A DNA stretch of 64,000 nucleotides from Alphaproteobacteria bacterium (GTDB lineage: Bacteria > Pseudomonadota > Alphaproteobacteria > Rickettsiales > SXRF01). Location of the stretch: assembly GCA_020049775.1 (NCBI GenBank), contig JAGVLO010000012.1, positions 62,001 through 126,000 on the forward strand, given 5' to 3'. Positions 1-7,203 of the stretch are shown one piece after another. Under the pieces are notes generated by a model. It made no database searches, was not told where the DNA came from, and saw nothing but the letters and a program-made list of their open reading frames with translations. Made by a program: the position numbers and the translations under genes. Every line of letters begins with the position of its first letter. The stretch's first letter is position 1.

Positions 1-2
1 GC

Positions 3-254
3 AATTGCCCACTGAGTGAATTGGATAAAGTAGTCGATAAGCATGGCGTTGTACTTGTCGGTTACAGCAACATGCCTGCGCGTGTTGCTGTGGATGCCAG
101 CCAGCTTTATGCCCGCAACCTCTATAACTTCATTTCCACCCTCGTTATCGGCAAAGAAGGCAAGCTAGACATCAAATGGGATGATGAGCTGGTAACAGGC
201 ACCCTGCTGACGCGCGATGGCTCAATTGTACACAAACAGTTCCAGGTAAAATAA
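3..254 (+). CDS. pntA: NAD(P) transhydrogenase subunit alpha part 1, C-terminal fragment (truncated by window start)
   Basis: Frame open from the window edge; [23 protein letters not shown] is typical of the PntA C-terminus; followed directly by pntA2 and pntB. Confidence 0.85.
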   Translation, partial: NCPLSELDKVVDKHGVVLVGYSNMPARVAVDASQLYARNLYNFISTLVIGKEGKLDIKWDDELVTGTLLTRDGSIVHKQFQVK

Positions 255-255
255 T

Positions 256-660
256 ATGCTCAATAGCGATTCACTAAGTGAGAAAGCAGAAAGAATGGCG
301 CAGCAGGCCGCTGAACTGGCCGAAGAAATCAACGCCATGCACCTGCAAATGCAGAACACCACCGGCGTTGACCCGTTTATTTTCGGGCTTACCGTTTTTG
401 TGCTGGCCTGCTTCGTCGGCTATTACGTCGTATGGAAAGTTACCCCTGCCCTGCACACACCGCTCATGGCAGTGACTAATGCCATTTCAGGCATCATCAT
501 CGTAGGCGCCATTATCGCGCTGGGGCCGGAAGGGTATGGTTTCTCACACCTTGCCGGTTTCATCGCCGTTGTGATTGCCTCGGTCAATATTTTCGGCGGG
601 TTTGTTGTTACACAGCGCATGCTGTCCATGTTCCAGAAAAAGGAAAAGCATAAGCCATGA
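256..660 (+). CDS. NAD(P) transhydrogenase subunit alpha part 2 (membrane segment)
   Basis: 134 aa with several TM segments between pntA and pntB; 4-nt overlap with pntB. Confidence 0.85.
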   Translation: MLNSDSLSEKAERMAQQAAELAEEINAMHLQMQNTTGVDPFIFGLTVFVLACFVGYYVVWKVTPALHTPLMAVTNAISGIIIVGAIIALGPEGYGFSHLAGFIAVVIASVNIFGGFVVTQRMLSMFQKKEKHKP

Positions 661-2051
661 GCGATTACGCATATCTCCTCTACCTGCTTTCTTCGGTACT
701 TTTCATTCTGGCGCTAAAGGGCCTTTCATCTCCCGAATCCGCACGCCGTGGCAACGTGTATGGCATGGTAGGTATGGTAATTGCCATTGGCACAACACTA
801 ACCCTGCCCGTCGTCACCAACTACATGCTGATTGCGCTGGGTATCGCCATCGGCGGCGCGGTTGGCATCAGCATCGCGCGCAAAATCCAGATGACTGCCA
901 TGCCACAGCTCGTAGCCGCATTCCACTCGCTTGTTGGCCTTGCAGCCGTGTTGATAGCGGCCGGTGCGCTTTGGTCGCCGGAAAGTTATGGCATTGGCAA
1001 TAGCGGCAGCATCAAACCCGGTAGCCTGATAGAACTCAGCCTTGGTGCTGTCATCGGTGCTATCACCTTTTCCGGTTCTGTTATCGCCTTCGCCAAGCTG
1101 CAGGGCATTATGTCCGGCAAGCCCCTGCGCTTTGCCGGCCAGCACATGATTAATGCCTGCATCGGCATCGGAATTGTCGTGGTACTGTTCATGTTCTGCT
1201 TCAGCGAATCCAAAATGCTGTTCATCGTCATGACGGCTGCAGCATTCGCCCTTGGTTTCCTGCTGATTGTACCCATCGGCGGCGCAGACATGCCTGTGGT
1301 GGTGTCCATGCTCAACTCTTATTCCGGCTGGGCCGCTTCCGGCATCGGCTTCACGCTGGGCAACCCGTTGCTTATCATCACCGGCGCACTGGTAGGCTCT
1401 TCCGGCGCTATCCTTTCATACATCATGTGCAAGGCCATGAACCGCTCCATCATCAATGTTATCTTCGGTGGGTTTGGTGATTCCGCCGCTGTTGATGCCT
1501 CAGGCGGCCCTGCTAATGACAAACCCATCAAAAGCGGTAGTCCTGAAGACGCCGCCTTCCTGCTCAAGAATTCCAGCTCGGTTATCATTGTGCCTGGCTA
1601 TGGCATGGCGGTAGCGCAGGCGCAGCACGCCGTGCGTGAAATGGCGCAGGCACTGGAAAAAGAAGGCATCAAGGTGCGTTATGCCATTCACCCCGTGGCA
1701 GGCCGTATGCCAGGCCACATGAACGTGTTGCTGGCTGAAGCAAACGTGCCTTATGACAGCGTGCAGGAACTTGAAGAAATCAACAATGATTTTGCAACTA
1801 CCGACGTAGCCTTTGTCATTGGCGCCAACGACGTGACAAACCCAGCCGCAAAGAACAACCCGCAAAGTCCGATTTACGGAATGCCGGTACTGGATGTCGC
1901 TAACGCAAAAACAGTAATTTTCAACAAGCGTAGCATGGCCGCTGGCTATGCAGGCATTGAAAACGAACTGTTCTTTCAGGATAACACTATGATGCTGTTC
2001 GGTGATGCCAAGAAGGTAACGGAAGAGCTGGTGAAGGCGCTCAAGGCCTAA
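657..2051 (+). CDS. pntB: NAD(P) transhydrogenase subunit beta
   Basis: 464 aa; [53 protein letters not shown] motifs. Confidence 0.95.
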   Translation: MSDYAYLLYLLSSVLFILALKGLSSPESARRGNVYGMVGMVIAIGTTLTLPVVTNYMLIALGIAIGGAVGISIARKIQMTAMPQLVAAFHSLVGLAAVLIAAGALWSPESYGIGNSGSIKPGSLIELSLGAVIGAITFSGSVIAFAKLQGIMSGKPLRFAGQHMINACIGIGIVVVLFMFCFSESKMLFIVMTAAAFALGFLLIVPIGGADMPVVVSMLNSYSGWAASGIGFTLGNPLLIITGALVGSSGAILSYIMCKAMNRSIINVIFGGFGDSAAVDASGGPANDKPIKSGSPEDAAFLLKNSSSVIIVPGYGMAVAQAQHAVREMAQALEKEGIKVRYAIHPVAGRMPGHMNVLLAEANVPYDSVQELEEINNDFATTDVAFVIGANDVTNPAAKNNPQSPIYGMPVLDVANAKTVIFNKRSMAAGYAGIENELFFQDNTMMLFGDAKKVTEELVKALKA

Positions 2052-2060
2052 TCAGCGTGC

Positions 2061-2861
2061 TTAGGTTGTAGCAGCCGCCATGCCAGCACCCTGATCTTTT
2101 TCAGCAAGCATGCGCTCGATTTCTTTAAGCTCGAAGCCTTCGGGGAAACGGATTGGCTTTTCTTCTTTTTCAAGCTGCTTCAGGAAACGTTCGGCACTGC
2201 CTGGTGCCAGTTCGCCGCGCTCCACTTTTATTTCAATTTGTCTGAACTCAAAAAAGTTCTTTATCTCTTCACTGCCCAGCAAGCTTTCCGAATCATCCTG
2301 GCTAACCTGCTCTTGTTGCAGTTCGTTACTTACAATAGCTGCGGCAACACTTCTCTCGCGCCCTATTTTTTCCCTGCGTTTTTGAACATAGTCTTCAACG
2401 CCATCATCATCTTCATCTTCGTCATAATACAGTTCATCCGCCGATTCTTCTTCCTCTCGAAGCTTGCGCTCCTTTTCTTCCTCAACGGTTTCTATGGCTA
2501 CGTCATCCTCACCGTCAGGGTCTTCCAGACGGTGCATCGTCTCTAAATCCAGACGGTTTTCTTCATCGTCGTGATGACCTTTCAAGTATTTTTTTATTTC
2601 ATCCACCAGCTCGGCTTGTACTGCTTCAGCAGATTGCTTGTTGGACAAAAGCAGAGCAAGGCGGGCATGTTTTCCTTCTTCCAGTTGTTCAACCAGCCTG
2701 CCAATCATGCTCTTGGCTTTTTCCTTTTGCGGGTCTTCGAGATCATGCTGGCCGACCTTGTCGAGAAATTTCAGCCAATCATCGAGGCGCTTCGTTTCAC
2801 CTTCCGCGGAAACGCCGCTCTTGCCACCTCGTTCGGATAAGAATTTGTCAGAAAAGCCCAT
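2061..2861 (-). CDS. Hypothetical acidic charged protein
   Basis: Long ORF rich in E/D/K; start set at MGFSDKF; no family recognised. Confidence 0.6.
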   Translation of the reverse strand: MGFSDKFLSERGGKSGVSAEGETKRLDDWLKFLDKVGQHDLEDPQKEKAKSMIGRLVEQLEEGKHARLALLLSNKQSAEAVQAELVDEIKKYLKGHHDDEENRLDLETMHRLEDPDGEDDVAIETVEEEKERKLREEEESADELYYDEDEDDDGVEDYVQKRREKIGRERSVAAAIVSNELQQEQVSQDDSESLLGSEEIKNFFEFRQIEIKVERGELAPGSAERFLKQLEKEEKPIRFPEGFELKEIERMLAEKDQGAGMAAATT

Positions 2862-3030
2862 AAAATTTCTTTCACAAGTTGACACATATTATCACAACGA
2901 AAGTGTTGTTTTTGTTAAAAAATAATGACAATGCATAAACTTATGCTATATCAGGCTCATCTTGAATTCCGCTTGCTCCCGCTTTGCATCTTGCATACAA
3001 TCGCGCAATTGAATTGAAATATAGGGTTTT

Positions 3031-3288
3031 ATGCCTAAAAATGAAGAAAATTCAGCCGCTTATACAGATGGCGCCAGCTTCGAGCAAGCATTGAAGGAAC
3101 TCGAAACTATCGTACGGAAGCTCGAAAGCGGTTCCGGTGATCTGGAAGCCTCCATCAACGACTATGTCCGCGGCACCCAGTTGAAGGACTTCTGCCAGAA
3201 AAAACTCGCCGATGCCCGCCTGCGGGTAGAAACAATCCTGAAATCTCAGGACGGCGCATTATCAACACAACCATTCGACGCACAGTAG
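3031..3288 (+). CDS. xseB: Exodeoxyribonuclease VII small subunit
   Basis: SFEQALKELETIVRKLESGSGDLEASI...; adjacent to ispA. Confidence 0.92.
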   Translation: MPKNEENSAAYTDGASFEQALKELETIVRKLESGSGDLEASINDYVRGTQLKDFCQKKLADARLRVETILKSQDGALSTQPFDAQ

Positions 3289-3293
3289 AGTTT

Positions 3294-4280
3294 ATGAAGG
3301 TCATCAAACAATCCGACAATTTGCAGGATGCAATCCGCGATGTAGCCAACACGCTTTCAAAGCGCATGGACCAGCTGTTGATGGTTCCTGAAACCGACAA
3401 AACCACGGTTATTTCACTTAACTCTACTTCAAAAGCCACAGGTTCAAAAACCGCAGATAGTGAAACCCATGTGCGCGGCGAAGCCACTATCCTTGAAGCC
3501 ATGCGCTATTCAGCGCTGTCTGGCGGTAAGCGCCTTCGTTCGTTTTTGACAGTATGCTCGGCAAGCCTTTTTGGCGTCAGTATCGACTCCGCCATTGAAA
3601 CTGCTGCAGCTATCGAATTCATCCACACCTATTCGCTTATCCACGACGATCTTCCGGCCATGGATAATGACGACCTGCGCCGCGGCAAACCAAGCTGCCA
3701 CATCGCGTTTGGTGAAGCGGCTGCCATCCTTGCTGGTGACGGATTGCTTACGTATGCATTCCAGATTCTTGCCAGCCAGAAAGTGCATGCTGATGCCGGC
3801 GTGCGCTGCGAGCTTATCAGCGCATTGGCGGCAGCATCCGGCTGCTGGGGCATGGTCGGCGGCCAGATGATGGATCTGGAAGCCGAAAACAAACAACTCT
3901 CAGTAGAAGAAATCATACGTCTGCAGCGCCTGAAGACTGGCGAACTATTCGCTGTATCCTGCGAAGCGGGCGCTATTTTGGGTAAAGCCCCGGGCATGAT
4001 GCGTAACCTGCTGCGCGCCTACGCGCATGACATGGGCCTTGCCTTCCAGATTACCGATGACCTGCTCGACGTAGAAGGTACACGCACTGAAACCGGCAAA
4101 AGCGTCCGCAAAGATAAAGCCGCAGGTAAAGCAACACTGGTATCGGTTATGGGCATTGAACGCGCACGCGAACACGCGCAGATACTTACCAGGCAGGCAA
4201 TTTCGCATCTCGACGTGTTCGACAAGAAAGCCGACAATCTGCGCGCCCTTGCCGATTTCGTTATTTCCCGCACGGCATAA
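3294..4280 (+). CDS. ispA: Polyprenyl (farnesyl/geranyl) diphosphate synthase
   Basis: GGKRLRSFL, DDLPAMDNDDLRRG and DDLLD motifs. Confidence 0.92.
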   Translation: MKVIKQSDNLQDAIRDVANTLSKRMDQLLMVPETDKTTVISLNSTSKATGSKTADSETHVRGEATILEAMRYSALSGGKRLRSFLTVCSASLFGVSIDSAIETAAAIEFIHTYSLIHDDLPAMDNDDLRRGKPSCHIAFGEAAAILAGDGLLTYAFQILASQKVHADAGVRCELISALAAASGCWGMVGGQMMDLEAENKQLSVEEIIRLQRLKTGELFAVSCEAGAILGKAPGMMRNLLRAYAHDMGLAFQITDDLLDVEGTRTETGKSVRKDKAAGKATLVSVMGIERAREHAQILTRQAISHLDVFDKKADNLRALADFVISRTA

Positions 4281-4285
4281 GCCGT

Positions 4286-4702
4286 ATGAGCGCAAGCCTA
4301 TACCCACAAGTGTTTTTTGAGGCAGCATGGCTTGCAAGTATTATCCCCATGGGTAACGATACCGCCTTTCACGCCATGAAAGCCTTCGGTGAGCATAACA
4401 TGACCGTTCCGGTCATACTTGCTGTTATCGGCGCAACGCTGGGACAACTCTTGAACTGGTATTTCGGTACATTGCTGCAAAAACTCAAATACACAAAAAA
4501 CATGACCATGAGCGAAGATGCGTTTATCCGCTTCGAATATTATTTCAGGCGCTATGGTATCTTTCTTTTGCTGTTCAGCTGGGGTCCATTATGCAAGCTT
4601 CTACCGGTTCTGGCAGGTTTTGCGAACGTGCCGCCCAAAACCGTGGCCATCATTGTTGCCATCGGTTATATCGGGCATTATAGCCACGCGGCATTTTTTT
4701 AA
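4286..4702 (+). CDS. YqaA/DedA-like membrane protein
   Basis: 138 aa; GATLGQLLNWYFG and RYGIFLLLFSWGP...PVLAGF pattern. Confidence 0.65.
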   Translation: MSASLYPQVFFEAAWLASIIPMGNDTAFHAMKAFGEHNMTVPVILAVIGATLGQLLNWYFGTLLQKLKYTKNMTMSEDAFIRFEYYFRRYGIFLLLFSWGPLCKLLPVLAGFANVPPKTVAIIVAIGYIGHYSHAAFF

Positions 4703-4796
4703 AACATATTGATATTATTGTTTTATTTTTAGCGGCACTATTGCCGCTTAACCATTTTGTTATCATATCTTAACTTTTATACACCCCACACTTGCA

Positions 4797-4802
4797 TATA
4801 AT
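4797..4802 (+). promoter_or_regulatory. Candidate -10 box (TATAAT) for cassette 1
   Basis: TATAAT ends 7 nt before the first base of leader stem P1; same spacing in cassette 2. Confidence 0.5.
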
Positions 4803-4809
4803 CAAAAGT

Positions 4810-4921
4810 GAACTCTTTCGCCATTTCAACGAGAAATGGGATAGTTCAAGGCTTTGCGGAAGGCCTTTTGAAGGTTGTCCGGGTGCGTTATCCGCAGCAC
4901 CAGGACTGGGGCCAGTGTCCG
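4810..4921 (+). ncRNA. Structured 5' leader, cassette 1
   Basis: P1 GAACT...CCATTTC/GAAATGG...AGTTC; P2 AAGGC..GGCCTT; P3 GGTGC-GTTATCCGCA-GCACC (4882-4901); aligns with three other leaders. Confidence 0.75.
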
Positions 4922-5224
4922 ATGAAGAACGGCAACGTCGGCAGCGTCGAGATCACCATCACCGTGACGGAGGGCCAGTACGACCCCGACCTGAACTACT
5001 TGCAGCTGAAACTGCAGGAGGAGAAGGTCACGGGCATCATGCTGGAGGACGGCACGGTGGTCATCACCCACACGCACGAGGAGATCGTGGTGACGGCGGA
5101 GGTGACCGAGGTGGTGGAGTTCGACATGGACGGGTACTACGCCTACCTGCGCAAGCAGAACAAGGCGAAGAACTCGAAGTCGGCGGGTACCATCAACGAC
5201 AGCGGCGAGATCATCCGCGAGTGA
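4922..5224 (+). CDS. Cassette 1 small GC3-rich ORF, 100 aa, unknown
   Basis: ATG directly after leader; MKNGNVGSVEITITVTEGQYDPDLNYLQLKLQ...; nearly all codons end in G/C. Confidence 0.75.
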   Translation: MKNGNVGSVEITITVTEGQYDPDLNYLQLKLQEEKVTGIMLEDGTVVITHTHEEIVVTAEVTEVVEFDMDGYYAYLRKQNKAKNSKSAGTINDSGEIIRE

Positions 5225-5248
5225 GATGGTGAACGACACTGATGTCAA

Positions 5249-5266
5249 CAGAGGGTAATGCCTTTG
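5249..5266 (+). promoter_or_regulatory. 3' UTR hairpin, cassette 1
   Basis: CAGAGG-GTAATG-CCTTTG; positional equivalent of the GTAA/GCAA hairpins in cassettes 2-4. Confidence 0.55.
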
Positions 5267-5267
5267 G

Positions 5268-5300
5268 GAAAAAGCTGCTTCGGCGGCTTTTTCTTTTTTA
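5268..5300 (+). terminator. Rho-independent terminator, cassette 1
   Basis: AAAAAGCTGCTTCGGCGGCTTTTTCTTTTTT. Confidence 0.9.
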
Positions 5301-5401
5301 AACGAAATTTCAAAGATTTATCGGGTGCAATAGATTGATTTGTAGCTAAAAATTAACTCAACATTCACAATAAGTTAATCAAAATCCCCCCTGTTTTATT
5401 G

Positions 5402-5407
5402 TATAAT
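5402..5407 (+). promoter_or_regulatory. Candidate -10 box (TATAAT) for cassette 2
   Basis: TATAAT 7 nt upstream of GAATTC, first base of P1. Confidence 0.55.
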
Positions 5408-5413
5408 TACCTT

Positions 5414-5526
5414 GAATTCTGTTGCCTGTCTCAAATCGAGCAGGAGCAATTCAAGGCTTTTAGGGAAAGCCTTTGCCTTATGTCTAAGTGCGCTATCCCA
5501 AGCACAACGACTAGGAGTACTGTCCG
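5414..5526 (+). ncRNA. Structured 5' leader, cassette 2
   Basis: P1 GAAT-TGTT-CCTG-CTC/GAG-CAGG-AGCA-ATTC; P2 CAAGGCTTT/AAAGCCTTTG; P3 GTGC-GCTATCCCAA-GCAC (5488-5505). Confidence 0.8.
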
Positions 5527-5964
5527 ATGAAGAGCACGATTCTGTTCAACGTCAGCGGCACGAGCACCACCGACAGCGGCGAGGTCATCAGCAACATGGA
5601 GATCAGCGTGAAGGTCCACTACGACCCGATCCTGCTCCTCAGCGAGGTGGCCGACAACCTGCCCAAGGTGATGGCCGCGTTCGACAAGCTCGTCAAGACG
5701 TTCGAGGAGGCCTCCGCCAACGACAACACGCCGACCGGCACCGCGCAGCAGCCCTTCGAGGCCGCGCACGCGAGCACCGACGGCACGTTCGACGAGGAGG
5801 AGTGGCTGAACGACGTGGTCATCCCCGACGCCCCGCCCATGGCGGAGATCATCGAGGAGATCATCGAGGAGCCGATCTCGTTGGACGACTGCGAGGTCAA
5901 ACTCGTGGTCAACGACAAGGCCGGCGCGGACGAGTTCGAGCTGAAGGTCGAACCGCGCAACTGA
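5527..5964 (+). CDS. Cassette 2 small GC3-rich ORF, 145 aa, unknown
   Basis: ATG directly after leader with AGGAG upstream; MKSTILFNVSGTSTTDSGEVISNMEISVKVHYDPILLL... Confidence 0.8.
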   Translation: MKSTILFNVSGTSTTDSGEVISNMEISVKVHYDPILLLSEVADNLPKVMAAFDKLVKTFEEASANDNTPTGTAQQPFEAAHASTDGTFDEEEWLNDVVIPDAPPMAEIIEEIIEEPISLDDCEVKLVVNDKAGADEFELKVEPRN

Positions 5965-5980
5965 TGGACACTACTGTAAA

Positions 5981-5996
5981 CAGTGAGTAATCACTG
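5981..5996 (+). promoter_or_regulatory. 3' UTR GNRA hairpin, cassette 2
   Basis: CAGTGA-GTAA-TCACTG perfect hairpin. Confidence 0.75.
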
Positions 5997-6036
5997 GGGA
6001 AGAGGCTGCCGCAAGGCGGCCTTTTCTTTTTCTATA
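5997..6036 (+). terminator. Rho-independent terminator, cassette 2
   Basis: AGGCTGCCGCAAGGCGGCCTTTTCTTTTT. Confidence 0.9.
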
Positions 6037-6137
6037 TTATTACGATGCCGTTACAATCTATATAAACAGCGCGTTTTAACCGCTTTGTCATCATATCTTA
6101 ACTGTAAAAACCCAGCAAAATACGGCTTACTGGAGGG

Positions 6138-6248
6138 GAATTCTGTTACCTGTCTCATATCGAGCAGGAACAATTCAGGGCTTAGGGTAAGCCTTTGTTA
6201 GTATGTCTGCGCGCGTTATCCCTAGCGCAAGGACTGGAGGACTCTCAG
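6138..6248 (+). ncRNA. Structured 5' leader, cassette 3
   Basis: P1 GAAT-TGTT-CCTG-CTC/GAG-CAGG-AACA-ATTC; P2 GGCTTA/TAAGCC; P3 GCGC-GTTATCCCTA-GCGC (6211-6228). Confidence 0.8.
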
Positions 6249-6524
6249 ATGTCCGTGCAGATCAAGATCGCGATGAAGGAGCTGGACGTGTCGGTCAACT
6301 TCGGCGGCGTCAGCGGCGTGTCGTACAAGGGCGAGTACAACCTCACCCTGAACTCGGACGACATCCCCGCGGTGCTGGGCTACCTGAAGACGCTCGGCAA
6401 GCAGATCGAGGCGGTCGTGAAGGACAACAACACGACGGCCGTGCCGACCCCCGCCCCCGTGAACAACACGGGCAATGGCGAGACGAACGGCGACGGCAAC
6501 GGCGACATCGTCATCGTCCCGTGA
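6249..6524 (+). CDS. Cassette 3 small GC3-rich ORF, 91 aa, unknown
   Basis: ATG after GGAGG; MSVQIKIAMKELDVSVNFGGVSGV...; G/C-ending codons. Confidence 0.8.
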   Translation: MSVQIKIAMKELDVSVNFGGVSGVSYKGEYNLTLNSDDIPAVLGYLKTLGKQIEAVVKDNNTTAVPTPAPVNNTGNGETNGDGNGDIVIVP

Positions 6525-6545
6525 TCACTATGATCTAGCAACACA

Positions 6546-6561
6546 CAGCGAGCAATCGCTG
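6546..6561 (+). promoter_or_regulatory. 3' UTR GNRA hairpin, cassette 3
   Basis: CAGCGA-GCAA-TCGCTG perfect hairpin; covaries with cassette 2. Confidence 0.75.
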
Positions 6562-6597
6562 GGGAAGAGGCTGCCGCAAGGCGGCCTTTTCTTTATT
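6562..6597 (+). terminator. Rho-independent terminator, cassette 3
   Basis: AGGCTGCCGCAAGGCGGCCTTTTCTTTATT. Confidence 0.9.
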
Positions 6598-6718
6598 GCA
6601 CAAGATTTATGCTTAAAACATCAACCGGCTGATTTATATAATATATAGTTAAAATGCATGCTTTCCGACGCCGTATTTTAACTTTTATACGCCCTTAAAA
6701 TAATGTTTAATAGGAGGT

Positions 6719-6841
6719 GATTGCAACACATGCCAGACTCAATTTCGAGCTTGGGTGTGATGTATGGGACCCCTACGGAAGGTTCCTGACTCTAGTGTTG
6801 TTTACGCACGTTATCCGTAGTGCGTGGACTGGGAGACTCAG
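6719..6841 (+). ncRNA. Structured 5' leader, cassette 4
   Basis: P1 ACAC..CCAG-A-CTC/GAG-C-TTGG-GTGT; P2 GGGACC/GGTTCC; P3 ACGCAC-GTTATCCGTA-GTGCGT (6804-6825). Confidence 0.75.
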
Positions 6842-7057
6842 ATGGTCGCAACCGCAACCGTCCGCCGGACCAAGACCGAGAACCCCGAGAAGGCGAAGAA
6901 GGACGACTTCAATGCTTTCCCGGACATCACGGACTGGACCGACGAGCAGTTCCTCGTGGTCATGATCGGGCGACTGATCAACGACCCGGAGCTGCAGCCG
7001 CACCTCCGCTGGGACGAGCGGCTCGCCACCGAGAACCTGTTGGAGATCGTGTGGTGA
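6842..7057 (+). CDS. Cassette 4 small GC3-rich ORF, 71 aa, unknown
   Basis: ATG after GGGAG; MVATATVRRTKTENPEKAKKDDFNAFPDITDWTDEQFLVVMIGRL... Confidence 0.75.
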   Translation: MVATATVRRTKTENPEKAKKDDFNAFPDITDWTDEQFLVVMIGRLINDPELQPHLRWDERLATENLLEIVW

Positions 7058-7083
7058 TTGAGTTCTGAGAATCAACGAAGACA

Positions 7084-7101
7084 GGAGGAAGCAATTCCTC
7101 C
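7084..7101 (+). promoter_or_regulatory. 3' UTR GNRA hairpin, cassette 4
   Basis: GGAGGAA-GCAA-TTCCTCC perfect hairpin. Confidence 0.75.
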
Positions 7102-7103
7102 GG

Positions 7104-7139
7104 AGAAAAGGGCAGCCGCAAGGCAGCCCTTTTCTTTTT
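7104..7139 (+). terminator. Rho-independent terminator, cassette 4
   Basis: AAAAGGGCAGCCGCAAGGCAGCCCTTTTCTTTTTG. Confidence 0.9.
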
Positions 7140-7144
7140 GTGTA

Positions 7145-7182
7145 TAAAAACAAAACGGCCAGCAAGTTTCCCTGCTGGCCGC
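7145..7182 (-). terminator. Rho-independent terminator downstream of hppA
   Basis: Minus strand CGGCCAGCAGGGAAACTTGCTGGCCG followed by TTTTGTTTTT. Confidence 0.85.
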
Positions 7183-7203
7183 TCTGAAATTATACGTAGT
7201 AAA

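Noticed and set aside
4710-4745. AGCGGC-ACTATT-GCCGCT hairpin upstream of cassette 1 as part of the leader
   Set aside because: It lies upstream of the predicted promoter and more likely acts as a terminator of the yqaA-like gene.
4792-5990. Long overlapping ORFs (4792-5232, 5412-5990 and antisense 4826-5248, 5431-5769, 5619-5960)
   Set aside because: GC-rich ORFs lack stop codons in other frames; these alternatives ignore the leader/ATG position and have Arg/His-rich composition typical of shadow frames.
6203-6538. 111-aa ORF overlapping cassette 3 in another frame
   Set aside because: Arg/Gln/Gly-rich shadow frame; start lies in P3 leader.
4887-6819. Integron attC core sites (GTTATCC resembling GTTRRRY)
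   Set aside because: GTTATCC does not match GTTRRRY, no inverse core RYYYAAC pair and no integrase gene in the window.
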